From: Flavobacterium hiemivividum
GTDB lineage: Bacteria > Bacteroidota > Bacteroidia > Flavobacteriales > Flavobacteriaceae
Length of the DNA stretch: 64,000 bases
Reading direction: 5' to 3'
Assembly (NCBI RefSeq): GCF_004349145.1
Contig: NZ_SMFO01000013.1
Location: forward strand, 21,007 to 85,006
This document shows, piece after piece, positions 19,192 to 29,140 of the stretch. The notes below the pieces were generated by a model. It saw only the letters and a list, made by a program, of their open reading frames with translations. It searched no databases and was not told the origin of the DNA. Position numbers and translations under genes: made by a program. Every line of letters starts with the position of its first letter. The stretch's first letter is position 1.

Positions 19192-19776
19192 TTACTCCAC
19201 TACATAAACCGTAGTACTTCTCGCTCCATGTGCACCAATAACTAACGACTGCTCAATATCGGCTGTTTTTGACGGCCCAGCGATAAACGCTCCAAAACCT
19301 TCACTTCCCACATTAATTTTATCATAAGCATCGTGCATCGTGGCTACAATATCGTTTTTATCGATTACTAAAACCAAATGCTGACAAATAAAGGGCAGTA
19401 AACGGTTTTTCATTTGACTTTCATAAACCCAAACTGCCCCATTTTCAGCAACCGCAACCGTTCCTTTTATATAAGCTCGTTCTACTTTTTCTAATTCGAA
19501 AGCTGACAGGGCAATGGTATCTGCAGTATCTATTGATTCAGCAGAAATTGTATCAATTATGAAAGTATCGTTAGCTTTATCTGACCTAATTTTTTCTATT
19601 ACAATCTCTATATTCAAAATCAATTCTGTTTTACCACCAATGCTTTCTAATACCGATTTGAACTGGGCATATCTATCTTCATAGCTAATAACAGCAGTAC
19701 GATTAAGAACAGGAAGCGGAACTAATGTCGGTTGGTTCGTGGCTATGGCGTTCAATATATTTTCTCTTACACTCAT
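19192..19776 (-). CDS. lutC: LUD-domain lactate utilisation protein, LutC-like
   Basis: About 194 aa. It has the LUD (LutB/LutC/YkgG) fold signatures NGAVWVYESQMKNRLLPF, LVLVIDKNDIV and FIAGPSKTADIEQSLVIGAHG with the final GARS-type segment. The frame is open to 19815, but MSVRENILNAIA is the natural N terminus, so I put the start at 19776, 2 bp after the lutB stop. LutABC oxidise L-lactate to pyruvate at the membrane. Here the lactate should come from cleavage of the fucose intermediate. Confidence 0.85.
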   Translation of the reverse strand: MSVRENILNAIATNQPTLVPLPVLNRTAVISYEDRYAQFKSVLESIGGKTELILNIEIVIEKIRSDKANDTFIIDTISAESIDTADTIALSAFELEKVERAYIKGTVAVAENGAVWVYESQMKNRLLPFICQHLVLVIDKNDIVATMHDAYDKINVGSEGFGAFIAGPSKTADIEQSLVIGAHGARSTTVYVVE

Positions 19777-19778
19777 TA

Positions 19779-21155
19779 TTACTTTCTGTTGATTTTTCCG
19801 TTTTTCAAATACCACTCTCTAAATGACTCTTTCGGTGGCTTCGGCATTTCTCTTTGCTTGTACCACACGTTAAATTTATTGTTGGTCATAAATGGAAATG
19901 CTTTCATCATTCTTCTACCCATTTTTCCCGCAAAACGGTAAAGACTTGGTTTAGAAAAAAGATAAGCCATTGTTTTCATACCAATTGTTTTAGTGGAGTC
20001 AGCATAACCTTCGGCTACAATTACTTGCCTCCATTTCCACAATTGCTCGTGAATATTAATTTTCACCGGACAAACATTGGTACAACTACCGCATAAAGTA
20101 GACGCAAATGGCAAATCGGCATTGGCTTTCATGTCTAAATTAGGACTCAAAATAGAACCAATTGGACCCGCCACAGCAGTTTGATAACTATGACCGCCAC
20201 TTCGACGATACACCGGACAAGTATTAAAACAAGCAGCGCAACGAATGCATTTTAATGAATTTCTAAAATCTTCGCGCCCCAATTGTTTGCTGCGTCCATT
20301 ATCGACAATTACAAGGTGCATTTCTTGACCCGGTCTTGGTTTATGAAAATGACTTGAATAGGTGGTGATAGGTTGCCCTGTCGCACTTCTTGCCAATAAT
20401 CTCAAAAATACCGCTAGATGTTCTGCCTTTGGAATAATTTTTTCAAAACCCATGCAGGCGATATGTACTGCAGCGGTATGTGCACCCATATCAGCATTTC
20501 CTTCATTGGTGCAAACCACAAAACCACCAGTTTCCGCTACGGCAAAATTCACTCCGGTAATCGCTAACTCAGATTGAACAAACTTATCTCGTAAATGTTG
20601 TCTAGCGGCTTCAGTTAAATATTGTGGATCATTATTTCCTTTTTCTGTTTGTAAATGCTCATGAAAAGTTTCACTAACATCTTCTCTTTTTAAGTGAATT
20701 GCCGGCAATACAATGTGACTCGGCGCCTCCTTTCTAAACTGAACAATGCGCTCACCTAGATCCGTATCTACCACTTCTATTCCCTTTTCTTGTAGATAAT
20801 CATTCAAATGGCATTCTTCAGTAAGCATGCTTTTGCTCTTCACAATTTTTTGAATCTTGTGTTTCTGAATAATGGTATGGATTATTTTATTGTGTTCGTC
20901 TCCATCTCCAGCCCAATGAACAATGATTCCATTGGCTTTAGCCTTTTCTTCAAATTCTTTTAAATAGTTTGAAAGATTAGAAAGCGTATGATCTTTTATT
21001 TGCGAACCCCACTCTCTCAATTGTTCCCATTCTGGCAAACCATGAGCTGCCTTATCCCTTTTTTCACGAACAAACCACAAGGTATCGTCGTGCCAATCCG
21101 TTCTAGGCTCGTCCGCAATAAATTTCTCTGCTAATGCTGCATGTGATATTTTCAT
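19779..21155 (-). CDS. lutB: Iron-sulfur L-lactate oxidation protein, LutB-like
   Basis: A 458-aa protein. The N-terminal LUD domain contains VNFAVAETGGFVVCTNEGNAD; the C-terminal part has two 4Fe-4S ferredoxin motifs, CIRCAACFNTCPVYRRSGG and CGSCTNVCPV, which mark LutB/LldF. It passes electrons from lactate in the LutABC complex. It is 4 bp from lutA and 2 bp from lutC, so the three genes are translated as a unit inside the fucose operon. Confidence 0.93.
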   Translation of the reverse strand: MKISHAALAEKFIADEPRTDWHDDTLWFVREKRDKAAHGLPEWEQLREWGSQIKDHTLSNLSNYLKEFEEKAKANGIIVHWAGDGDEHNKIIHTIIQKHKIQKIVKSKSMLTEECHLNDYLQEKGIEVVDTDLGERIVQFRKEAPSHIVLPAIHLKREDVSETFHEHLQTEKGNNDPQYLTEAARQHLRDKFVQSELAITGVNFAVAETGGFVVCTNEGNADMGAHTAAVHIACMGFEKIIPKAEHLAVFLRLLARSATGQPITTYSSHFHKPRPGQEMHLVIVDNGRSKQLGREDFRNSLKCIRCAACFNTCPVYRRSGGHSYQTAVAGPIGSILSPNLDMKANADLPFASTLCGSCTNVCPVKINIHEQLWKWRQVIVAEGYADSTKTIGMKTMAYLFSKPSLYRFAGKMGRRMMKAFPFMTNNKFNVWYKQREMPKPPKESFREWYLKNGKINRK

Positions 21156-21159
21156 CTTT

Positions 21160-21897
21160 TTATAATGAGCTATTCAATATTTCGGCAATATGAATAGTTT
21201 TAATTTTACTTCCTTGTCTTTTTAATATTCCTTCTAGGTGCATCAAGCAACTCGTGTCTCCACCGCTGATATAATCAACTTCATTGTCATCATGTTCAGC
21301 AACTCTGTCCTTCCCCATTTTGACACTCACGGCTTCTTCGAACACACAAAAAGTACCACCAAAACCACAACATTCGTCATTTCGCTTGGGTTTACTTAAC
21401 CGAATGTCTGTAACCATATTCAGCAACTGTTCTGGTTTAGAAAAAGAAGGCGTCATTGTTTCTGTCATTGACGAAAGATGTAAACCTCTTTGCCCGTGAC
21501 AACTATTGTGTAAACCCACTTTAAAAGGGAAACGAGCTTGCAGTTTTTCGACCTTTAAAACATCAGTCAAAAATTCTGTTAACTCATACACATTCTTTCT
21601 AATATTCGCTGCTTTTTCTGGATGTGCTGCGTCTTGTAAATGTTCTTTCACATGTAAAACACAACTTCCTGAAGGAGCAACAATATAATCGAATCCAGAG
21701 AAGTTTTCGACAAAATTAGCATCACAACCTTTGCTTAAACTAGCAAAACCGCTATTAGCCATAGGTTGTCCACAGCAAGTTTGCTCCAATGGAAAACTTA
21801 CATCGCAACCTAATTTTTCTAATAATTGCAAAGTAGCAATACCCACTTGTGGATAAAACTGATCGATATAACACGGTATGAATAAGGCGACTTGCAC
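21160..21897 (-). CDS. lutA: L-lactate oxidation subunit with CCG domains, LutA-like
   Basis: A 245-aa (Fe-S)-binding protein with two cysteine-rich CCG domains: EQTCCGQPMANSG near residue 40 and NDECCGFGGTFCVFEE near 185, plus HNSCHGQRGLH. These match LutA/LldE/GlpC-type subunits. The start is GTG at 21897; the G is shared with the TAG stop of the upstream dehydrogenase gene (21897..21899), a tight coupling. It acts with LutB and LutC. Confidence 0.92.
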   Translation of the reverse strand: MQVALFIPCYIDQFYPQVGIATLQLLEKLGCDVSFPLEQTCCGQPMANSGFASLSKGCDANFVENFSGFDYIVAPSGSCVLHVKEHLQDAAHPEKAANIRKNVYELTEFLTDVLKVEKLQARFPFKVGLHNSCHGQRGLHLSSMTETMTPSFSKPEQLLNMVTDIRLSKPKRNDECCGFGGTFCVFEEAVSVKMGKDRVAEHDDNEVDYISGGDTSCLMHLEGILKRQGSKIKTIHIAEILNSSL

Positions 21898-22661
21898 TAG
21901 TTGTTCAATTTTATAAATCCGCCATCGATAGGGTAATCACATCCCGTGATAAATCCTGCTTCATCACTACATAAGAATAAAGCTAATGCTGCTACTTCGT
22001 CTGGTTTACCCATGCGCCCAATAGGTTGTGACTTTGATAATTTTTCAAATACTTCCGCTTCTTTTCCTGGATATGTTTTAGAAATAAATCCGTCCACAAA
22101 AGGTGTATGAACTCTTGCAGGAGAGATTGAATTACAACGGATATTCTCGTTAAGATAATCCTTAGCAACTGATAATGTCATTGCCATTACCGCTCCTTTT
22201 GCCGTGGAATACGCAAATCGATCTGGAATCCCAACCCAAGCAGCAATTGATGCCATATTTACTACCACACCACCGTTGCTTTTTCGTAATTGCGGAATCG
22301 CAGCAAACAAACAGTTGTAAACTCCTTTAACGTTTACATTCATAATGCGATCAAAATCAGCTTCGGGCGTTGTATCAACTTTTCCAATATGAGCAATACC
22401 AGCATTGTTAACCAGAATATTGATAGCTCCAATTTTTTCGAATGTTGCTACTACTGCTTCATGACTCGCTACATTACAAGCATGAGCAAAAACTTTTCCG
22501 CCTTCAGCTGTGATTTCATCAACTGCTATTTTAGAGCTTTCTTCTGTTAATTCTAAAATATGAACTGTTGCTCCTTGTTTAGCAAATAAAGCCGAAATCG
22601 CTTTTCCTATTCCGCTACCACCACCTGTAACTACTGCTATTTTATTTTGTAATGAAAACAT
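21897..22661 (-). CDS. SDR dehydrogenase, probable 2-keto-3-deoxy-L-fuconate dehydrogenase
   Basis: A 254-aa short-chain dehydrogenase with TGGGSGIGKAIS (cofactor), NNAGIAHIG, and the intact catalytic MASIAAW...FAYSTAKGAV (Ser, YxxxK). In the route implied by the neighbours it oxidises 2-keto-3-deoxy-L-fuconate to the 2,4-diketo acid, which is the substrate of the FAH-type hydrolase at 16602. It is coupled to lutA by a 1-bp stop/start overlap. A 163-bp gap lies upstream, where a separate promoter could exist, though I see no clear -7 box. Confidence 0.82.
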   Translation of the reverse strand: MFSLQNKIAVVTGGGSGIGKAISALFAKQGATVHILELTEESSKIAVDEITAEGGKVFAHACNVASHEAVVATFEKIGAINILVNNAGIAHIGKVDTTPEADFDRIMNVNVKGVYNCLFAAIPQLRKSNGGVVVNMASIAAWVGIPDRFAYSTAKGAVMAMTLSVAKDYLNENIRCNSISPARVHTPFVDGFISKTYPGKEAEVFEKLSKSQPIGRMGKPDEVAALALFLCSDEAGFITGCDYPIDGGFIKLNN

Positions 22662-22824
22662 AATATGTGTTTTTTAATTTTTAATAAGAATAATGATATG
22701 ATTTTTAACCATATAAGAAATTTAAGTTCATTTAAGTTTTAGCATAACCTTAATGACGCAAATAGCATATAGCTTTAGTTTTGCCTTTTTTGAAATTAAA
22801 TCACTAACCCTTTGGCGTAAAAAA

Positions 22825-24480
22825 TTATAAAGAAACTCCTCGTTTCCAAGGAATAAAATCGTCTTGATTCAATTGTACTGCTTTTGGAATAATTTCTCCA
22901 CTTGCAGCTTTGATGCAATATTCTAAAATGTCTTCTCCCATTTCCTCAATAGATTTTTCTCCACTAATAACCGGACCACAATCTATATCGATAATATCGC
23001 TCATTTTTTTAGCCAAAACCGAGTTGGTTGCTACCTTAATTACTGGACAAACTGGATTTCCTGTTGGTGTTCCTAAACCGGTTGTAAACAAAATTAATGT
23101 CGCTCCAGCAGCTGCTTTTCCTGTAGTTGCTTCGACATCATTTCCAGGTGTACAAACTAAGCTAAGTCCCGGTTTTGTTGCAGGTTCAGTATAATCTAAA
23201 ACATCTACCACTGGAGCAGTTCCGCCTTTTTTAGCAGCACCGGCACTTTTGATAGCGTCTGTTATCAATCCGTCTTTGATGTTTCCTGGCGATGGATTCA
23301 TGTGAAAACCAGAACCAACTTTATGAGCCAAAGCATCATAAGATTGCATCAAATTAATAAACTTCTCAGCTGATCCCTTTGAAGTACAGCGATCGATTAA
23401 ATTCTGTTCTACACCGCACAATTCAGGAAATTCCGCTAGCAACACTTTACCACCTAAAGCGACCAATAAATCAGAAGTATAACCAACAGCTGGATTCGCA
23501 GAAACGCCACTAAAACCATCGCTTCCTCCACATTTTACTCCTAAAACTAAATCGCTTAGTGGTGCTGGAGATCTTTCTAATTTATTTATTTCTACTAATC
23601 CAGCGAAAGTTTGCTTTATTGCATCCGCAATTAGTTGTTCCTCGCTTACTGTTTGTTGTTGTTCGAAAACAAGCAACGGTTTGTCAAACGATGGATTTTG
23701 TTTTTTTACATCATTTATAAAATCCTGAACCTGTAAATGCTGGCAACCCAAACTCAAAAGCGTAATTCCTGCTACGTTAGGATGATTAGCGTACGCCGCT
23801 AATAAGGCACTTAAAGTAGCTGAATCTTGACGTGTTCCACCACATCCACCTTGATGATTTAGGAATTTTATCCCATCAACATTTTTAAAAATACGATTCG
23901 TTTGACTTGATGGTGCTAATTCTAAATGAATCGAATCCATATCGGCTCCTTCTTGGTAAGCCTTTAGTAACTGATGCGTATACTGTGTGTATTTATCACT
24001 TACAGAATAACCCAATTCATTTTGCAATGCTTCTTTAATTACATCTAAGTTTCTGTTTTCACAGAATACTGTTGGAACAAACAACCAATAATTAGCAGTA
24101 CCTACACGGCCATCTTTTCTTTTGAAACCATTAAATGTTCTATCTTTATATTTGGTCACATCTGGAACCTGCCAAGAATAATCTACTTCTCTATACGCAT
24201 AAGGTTCAGCCGCATGCTTGAGGTTTTCGATAGTCATCAAACTTCCTTTAGCGATATCACATTGCACTTTTCCAACTAGTACTCCATACATGATTACCTC
24301 ATCACCTGTATTTAAATCTGTTGTATAAAATTTATGTTTTGCTTTAATAGCGTCCTGAAGAACATAAGTTTCTTCTTCGAAAATCACTCTTTCATTTTGT
24401 GGTAAATCTGTCAAAGCCACCAAAACATTGTCTTTTGGGTGCATTTTTAATACCAGTCTTTTCGTTTCGTTGTTTAACAT
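22825..24480 (-). CDS. UxaA/altronate-dehydratase family enzyme, probable L-fuconate dehydratase
   Basis: A 551-aa protein of the altronate/galactarate dehydratase family. An N-terminal SAF domain (about residues 1-95, DNVLVALTDLPQNERV) is followed by the core with GYWRKDGRVGTANY-like opening (KDGRVGTANYWLFVP), HQGGCGGTRQDSATL, GVKCGGSDGFSGVSANPAVG and TTGLGTPTGNPVCPVIKVATN. The usual fuconate dehydratase is an enolase-superfamily enzyme; none is present here, so this UxaA-type enzyme is the best candidate for dehydrating L-fuconate to 2-keto-3-deoxyfuconate. The gene lies 16 bp after fucP. Confidence 0.85.
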   Translation of the reverse strand: MLNNETKRLVLKMHPKDNVLVALTDLPQNERVIFEEETYVLQDAIKAKHKFYTTDLNTGDEVIMYGVLVGKVQCDIAKGSLMTIENLKHAAEPYAYREVDYSWQVPDVTKYKDRTFNGFKRKDGRVGTANYWLFVPTVFCENRNLDVIKEALQNELGYSVSDKYTQYTHQLLKAYQEGADMDSIHLELAPSSQTNRIFKNVDGIKFLNHQGGCGGTRQDSATLSALLAAYANHPNVAGITLLSLGCQHLQVQDFINDVKKQNPSFDKPLLVFEQQQTVSEEQLIADAIKQTFAGLVEINKLERSPAPLSDLVLGVKCGGSDGFSGVSANPAVGYTSDLLVALGGKVLLAEFPELCGVEQNLIDRCTSKGSAEKFINLMQSYDALAHKVGSGFHMNPSPGNIKDGLITDAIKSAGAAKKGGTAPVVDVLDYTEPATKPGLSLVCTPGNDVEATTGKAAAGATLILFTTGLGTPTGNPVCPVIKVATNSVLAKKMSDIIDIDCGPVISGEKSIEEMGEDILEYCIKAASGEIIPKAVQLNQDDFIPWKRGVSL

Positions 24481-24496
24481 TGTATATAAATAAAAA

Positions 24497-25870
24497 TTAT
24501 GCTTTATTAGCTTTGTGTCCGTTGAATGCGAATAATAATATCACTGCAAAACAGATTAATGGAACAAGGTAACCCATTTGAATACTTCCTGTCGCGTCAG
24601 AAATCAGTCCTAAAACAGGAGGCAATAGAGCTCCGCCTACAATTGCCATCACGATTAATGAAGAACCAATTTTAGTGTTGTGACCAAGTCCGTCGATTCC
24701 CATAGAGAAAATAGTAGGAAACATGATACTCATAAAGAAAGCAATTGCTATTAATGTATAGACTACAATCATTCCCGTTCCTGTAATTGTAATAATAGTC
24801 AACAAAATATTAATTGTAGCGTATATTATAAGTAATTTTCGAGCGTGGATATACTGCATTAAAAAAGTCCCTGCAAAGCGGCCTAGCATAAATGCCAAAC
24901 CAAAAAACCCTAAGAATTTGGCAGCCGTTGCCTCTTCTATACCAGCTGTAGTAGTAGCCATTTTTATAAAAAAACTAGCCACACAAACCTGAGCTCCTAC
25001 ATAAAAAAACTGAGCAACAATACCCCATCTTAATTTCATTGACTTTAAGGCAGATCCAAAACTAGATCCTTCACCACCCTCATTATCGTTCTCCTTAACA
25101 TCTGGCATATTGGTAAAATAAAATACCACTGCAACAGCCAGAATTATCAAACCTAAAATTAAGTAAGGCATTTTTACGCTTGCAGCTTCTGAAGCTAGAT
25201 AAGTATTCAATTCCGTTGACGACATGCTCGCCATCTCGGTTTCAGTCAAGTTTTTACCCGATAAAATAATTGGTCCTATAACTGTAGGCGCGATAAATGC
25301 AGCCAATCCATTAAAAGATTGTGAAAAATTCAATCTCTTGGTTGCGGTTTCAGCAGGTCCTAATATAGTCACATACGGATTTGCTGCCGTTTCTAAGAAT
25401 GTTAATCCACAAGCGATTACAAACAAAGCGCCTAGAAAATAAACATATTGTAAAGAATTTGCGGCCGGTACAAAAAGAAGAGAACCAATACCGAACAAAA
25501 CCAGTCCAATTAGAATTCCAGATTTGTATCCATATTTTCGCATTACATACCCTGCAGGTAGTGCCATGACAAAATAAGCGATGAAAACGGCAGAGTCAAC
25601 AAGAGAAGACTCTAGATCTGTCAAATTAAAAGCCTTCCTTAAATGCGGAATTAAAATAGGATCCAGATTATGAACAAATCCCCAGAAAAAAAACAAACTC
25701 GTAACTAAGATAAACGGAAACAACCACTTTTTTGATTCGTTTGTTTCTTGCTCTTTATGATTAGAATCCTTAGGATTTCCTTTTCCATTGTCATTCGAAT
25801 AATTGTTTATTGTTGGCATTTCATTAGAAATAGCTTTATTTTGTGCAACCGACTGAGAATTTAATGCCAT
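24497..25870 (-). CDS. fucP: L-fucose:H+ symporter
   Basis: A 457-aa major facilitator with 12 predicted membrane segments and an unusually long hydrophilic N-terminal tail of about 48 residues. FucP family motifs: FFFWGFVHNLDPILIPHLRKAF, with the Asn-Leu-Asp of TM1 known to matter in FucP, LETAANPYVTILGP, and IFSMGIDGLGHNTKIGSS, each split here. It imports L-fucose into the cytoplasm. It is the first gene of the minus-strand fucose operon and faces the AraC regulator across 113 bp. Confidence 0.92.
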   Translation of the reverse strand: MALNSQSVAQNKAISNEMPTINNYSNDNGKGNPKDSNHKEQETNESKKWLFPFILVTSLFFFWGFVHNLDPILIPHLRKAFNLTDLESSLVDSAVFIAYFVMALPAGYVMRKYGYKSGILIGLVLFGIGSLLFVPAANSLQYVYFLGALFVIACGLTFLETAANPYVTILGPAETATKRLNFSQSFNGLAAFIAPTVIGPIILSGKNLTETEMASMSSTELNTYLASEAASVKMPYLILGLIILAVAVVFYFTNMPDVKENDNEGGEGSSFGSALKSMKLRWGIVAQFFYVGAQVCVASFFIKMATTTAGIEEATAAKFLGFFGLAFMLGRFAGTFLMQYIHARKLLIIYATINILLTIITITGTGMIVVYTLIAIAFFMSIMFPTIFSMGIDGLGHNTKIGSSLIVMAIVGGALLPPVLGLISDATGSIQMGYLVPLICFAVILLFAFNGHKANKA

Positions 25871-25983
25871 ACCTATTTTTATTAAATTGATAGTATTTTA
25901 GAAGTCGAAAGTTATAATATTTACGATATGTATATTAATCCGATATTATCTTTATTTAATTATTAATTATCTTTGCTCTAGAA
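25871..25983. promoter_or_regulatory. Divergent promoter region fucP / AraC regulator
   Basis: A 113-bp gap between two divergent genes. On the plus strand TATCTTTG (25968..25975) is an exact TAnnTTTG -7 element only 8 bp before the regulator ATG, implying a nearly leaderless mRNA. On the minus strand TATAACTTTC is a weak -7 candidate for the fucP operon. I could not identify an AraC binding repeat with confidence. Confidence 0.55.
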
Positions 25984-26853
25984 ATGAAAATTGAAAAAAC
26001 TAAAATAACATCCTATCTAAACAGCTCAATTTCTGTAATTTCCAGAGAAGAACCGTTTTTTCAATCGCCTTTCCATTCCCATCCTGAGCTTGAGTTAGTA
26101 TATATTAAGGAAAGTTATGGCAAAAGAATTGTTGGGAATTCAGTGGCTCCTTTTGAATCTGGCGATATGGTTTTTTTGGGTTCAGATATTCCACATGTAT
26201 GGCTGAACGACGAAATGTACTACCAAGATATTAATAATCTAAAAGCGAAGGCAATTGTCGTTTACTTTAATAAAGAACTCTTTGGTCCTGCTTTTTACGA
26301 GATGAAGGAAGCCCAAAAAATCAATGCGTTGTTCAACCGTGGTATTAGAGGATTATCTATAAGCGGCAAAACAAATAAACAGATTGCTAAAAAACTAGAG
26401 AAACTCGTTCACAAAAAGAATTTCGAAATTATCATTGGACTATTTGAAATACTATCTATCCTTTCTGAAAGTACTGACCTTACTTTTGTAAACAACGAAG
26501 CCTACTCCCCGCTAAACGATCAAACTAAAAATGATCGTCTTTCGGATGTTTTTATATATGTACAAGAAAACTACAAGGAAGATATTTCACTTGTCGAAAT
26601 TGCCAAAATTGCCAATCTCACCCCGACTTCTTTTTGTCGAACATTTAAACTGAAAGCAAAAAAAAGCTTTGTAGAATACCTCAACGAAATAAGGGTTGAA
26701 AAAGCCTGTAAGTTTCTTATCGAAACAGATATGGGCATGTCTGAGGTTGCTTATGATTGCGGCTTTAAAACCGCCTCTAATTTCAACAGAATATTTAAAA
26801 AACTAACAGGTACAACCCCAAAAGAGTACAAGAAAAATGCTGAGAATTATTGA
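25984..26853 (+). CDS. AraC-family regulator of the fucose operon
   Basis: A 289-aa protein with an N-terminal cupin sensor (FHSHPELELVYIKESYGKR, about residues 28-90) and a C-terminal double HTH of AraC type (about 185-287: ISLVEIAKIANLTPTSFCRTF; MGMSEVAYDCGFKTASNFNR; FKKLTGTTPKEYKKN). Such regulators usually activate a nearby sugar operon when the sugar binds the cupin. Divergent placement next to fucP makes it the likely activator of the fucose genes. It converges on the GH20 gene. Confidence 0.9.
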   Translation: MKIEKTKITSYLNSSISVISREEPFFQSPFHSHPELELVYIKESYGKRIVGNSVAPFESGDMVFLGSDIPHVWLNDEMYYQDINNLKAKAIVVYFNKELFGPAFYEMKEAQKINALFNRGIRGLSISGKTNKQIAKKLEKLVHKKNFEIIIGLFEILSILSESTDLTFVNNEAYSPLNDQTKNDRLSDVFIYVQENYKEDISLVEIAKIANLTPTSFCRTFKLKAKKSFVEYLNEIRVEKACKFLIETDMGMSEVAYDCGFKTASNFNRIFKKLTGTTPKEYKKNAENY

Positions 26854-26932
26854 CTATTTTCAAATTTAGGATTCTTAAATAATGCCTTACTCTATTAAGA
26901 ACGTTTTCTAGCAGCCTTCTACAATGATCATA

Positions 26933-28906
26933 CTACTCGATTTTAACTTCTTTAATAACTGGCCAGCTCGTATGTTGTTTTGTAGCTTCAATACGAATTG
27001 CACGAATGGTTTTGCCACCTAAATCCACTGCCGCCATTCCGTCATCAGAAAAAGAGCCCACTTTTTTAAATGTTTCTCCATCTTCAGAAACTAATAAATC
27101 AGCATGCTGAATATAGTCTTTTGAATCTCCAGTGATTACTGTAATTTTATTGGCCAGAACAGGTTCGCCCAATTGAATTTGGTAAAAATCACCAATTCCA
27201 ATGCTTCTGCTTCCCCAATAAAAAGTATTTGATTTTCCATCAAAAATGTACTCGAGGTGATAATTTCCATGATTTGGAAGATTGGTAGTTAACCAAGCAT
27301 GTCTCACCAAGGCTGGTTTTTCTTTTTTAGGAATAAACTCGCTTTCATTTATGGCGTCATCAACATAATAGCTAATTCCCAAAGTTTTCATGTGATCATA
27401 ACTTTGCTCTAATCGCTTTAAATAGGAATCCCAATTTCTGTTTTCCTTTGGAGACCAAAGAACTTCGGCCAAAGCTGTAATTCTAGGATATAACATCTCT
27501 TCTACTCTATCTTGAGTTGCAACACGCTCCGTCCATAAACAAGCCTGCCCTCCTAAAACTAAATTGTTTTTCTTTAAGGCTTCCATCTCCGCAGAGATAG
27601 GATCCCATTCATAAACCTTCCTAGTTGCATTTCCAGCGTAGCCCCAATCGAAGTAACAGCCGTGCTGCGGCGCCATTATTACAGGAACATTCCTTTCTAA
27701 GGCTTCTACGGCTTGATTGAATCCATAGTCACGCCACGCCATAACAATATCCTCTGTCGAAGCGGCATGTCTCTCATTAATTTCATCCCAGCCCACCATG
27801 GTTTTGTCGTATTTCTTAACTACGGCCGACATTTTTTTTGTAAAAACATCTTGTAATTCGCCCCATGTATTTAAATTTTCTTGTTGATGTAGTTTTTGAC
27901 ATTTCGAACATTTTTCCCAAATATTTGTCGGTACCTCATCACCTCCTAAATGTATTTTCTTAGAAGGAAAAATAGCAGCTATTTCTTGAATCACTTTTTC
28001 TGCAAAAGTATATGTATCCGGATTCCCAAGACAAAGCATGTTCACGTTCATTCTCTTGCGATCTTTCATAGGCATTTCCTCCGGAAACACTTCAAAATCA
28101 CCGCCTGTACACGACAAATTAGGGTAAGCAGCAAGAATACCAATCGCATGACCTGGTAAATCAATTTCTGGAATTACCTCAATATTGTGAAGTCCCGCAA
28201 AAGCGACTACTTGCTTTAAATCTTCTTGGGTATAAAACTTATTGGATAATTCTGGGTAATCTTTGTAATAAGTCCCAGCAGATGTAAGTTTAGGATAGGC
28301 TTTAATCTCCACTCGCCAAGCATTATTATCAGTAAGATGTAAATGCAGTTTGTTCAATTTAAAAAAAGACATTTGCGTGATCGTTTCTTTCAACTCATCG
28401 ACTGTCCAAAAATGCCTACTGCAATCAAGCATCAGTCCGCGGTAATTAAATCGCGGTTGATCTTCAATTTTCAGTTGCATTACACTATTGTTTTCAGCAC
28501 TAAGCACGATTTGTTTCCAGGTTTGAAACGCATTAAAAGCACCTCCAAAGTCTGAAGCTTCTATATGAACTCCAGTCTCATTTATTTGTAATGTATAAGA
28601 TTCAAGACTTAAATTTTGAACTTTTTTAATTCGAATAGCAGTATTTTTTGCCTTATCGACAATTTGTATAGCACCCAGATTATTTTTTTGATTAAAAGCA
28701 ATATATTGTTCGCCTAACTGTTGCCAATCAGAAGGTAATTCTAACTCATTCAGTAATTTTACATTCAGCTTCTTTTGATATGTTTCTACAAATTTGGGCT
28801 GCGGAATTATCGCTAATTCCGTACTAGTTGCAACTACTGTTTTTTGACTTTTACAAGATACTACTGCAATACCTAAGAATAGGCTAATTATTATTACTTT
28901 TTTCAT
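26933..28906 (-). CDS. GH20 beta-N-acetylhexosaminidase, lipoprotein
   Basis: A 657-aa glycoside hydrolase 20 enzyme. Lipobox VVSCKSQ at residues 15-21 points to a periplasmic or surface lipoprotein. A GH20b-like N-terminal domain (about 30-145) precedes the TIM barrel, which shows RGLMLDCSRHFW, KLHLHLTDNNAWR and the catalytic pair HLGGDEVPTNIWEKC (Asp-Glu). The last ~130 residues resemble an F5/8C-like beta-sandwich. It removes terminal GlcNAc or GalNAc, and its product would feed the GlcNAc locus at 9-14 kb. It stands alone between a convergent regulator and a 234-bp gap without genes. Confidence 0.93.
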   Translation of the reverse strand: MKKVIIISLFLGIAVVSCKSQKTVVATSTELAIIPQPKFVETYQKKLNVKLLNELELPSDWQQLGEQYIAFNQKNNLGAIQIVDKAKNTAIRIKKVQNLSLESYTLQINETGVHIEASDFGGAFNAFQTWKQIVLSAENNSVMQLKIEDQPRFNYRGLMLDCSRHFWTVDELKETITQMSFFKLNKLHLHLTDNNAWRVEIKAYPKLTSAGTYYKDYPELSNKFYTQEDLKQVVAFAGLHNIEVIPEIDLPGHAIGILAAYPNLSCTGGDFEVFPEEMPMKDRKRMNVNMLCLGNPDTYTFAEKVIQEIAAIFPSKKIHLGGDEVPTNIWEKCSKCQKLHQQENLNTWGELQDVFTKKMSAVVKKYDKTMVGWDEINERHAASTEDIVMAWRDYGFNQAVEALERNVPVIMAPQHGCYFDWGYAGNATRKVYEWDPISAEMEALKKNNLVLGGQACLWTERVATQDRVEEMLYPRITALAEVLWSPKENRNWDSYLKRLEQSYDHMKTLGISYYVDDAINESEFIPKKEKPALVRHAWLTTNLPNHGNYHLEYIFDGKSNTFYWGSRSIGIGDFYQIQLGEPVLANKITVITGDSKDYIQHADLLVSEDGETFKKVGSFSDDGMAAVDLGGKTIRAIRIEATKQHTSWPVIKEVKIE

Positions 28907-29140
28907 AAAGTGAAATCTAATTTAAGGATAGAAGTTATCCTTTGCTATTTAAAAAATGAATAATCTGTGGTGTGATTTGTCTGATACTAAATTTCGAAAA
29001 AAATCTAAAATCCACAATTGCCAAATATATCTCATTTTATTAAAAACAAAAAACCAATTATCGTTTAAATTACGTTTCCTAGAAAAAACAGACATTATAC
29101 CACATACAATTTTGCACCCTTCAAACTCGATATTCCACAG

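Noticed and set aside
14644..25870. L-rhamnose rather than L-fucose pathway
   Set aside because: The mutarotase and lactonase families serve both, but GH29 fucosidase and FucP in the same cluster point to fucose; no rhamnosidase is present.
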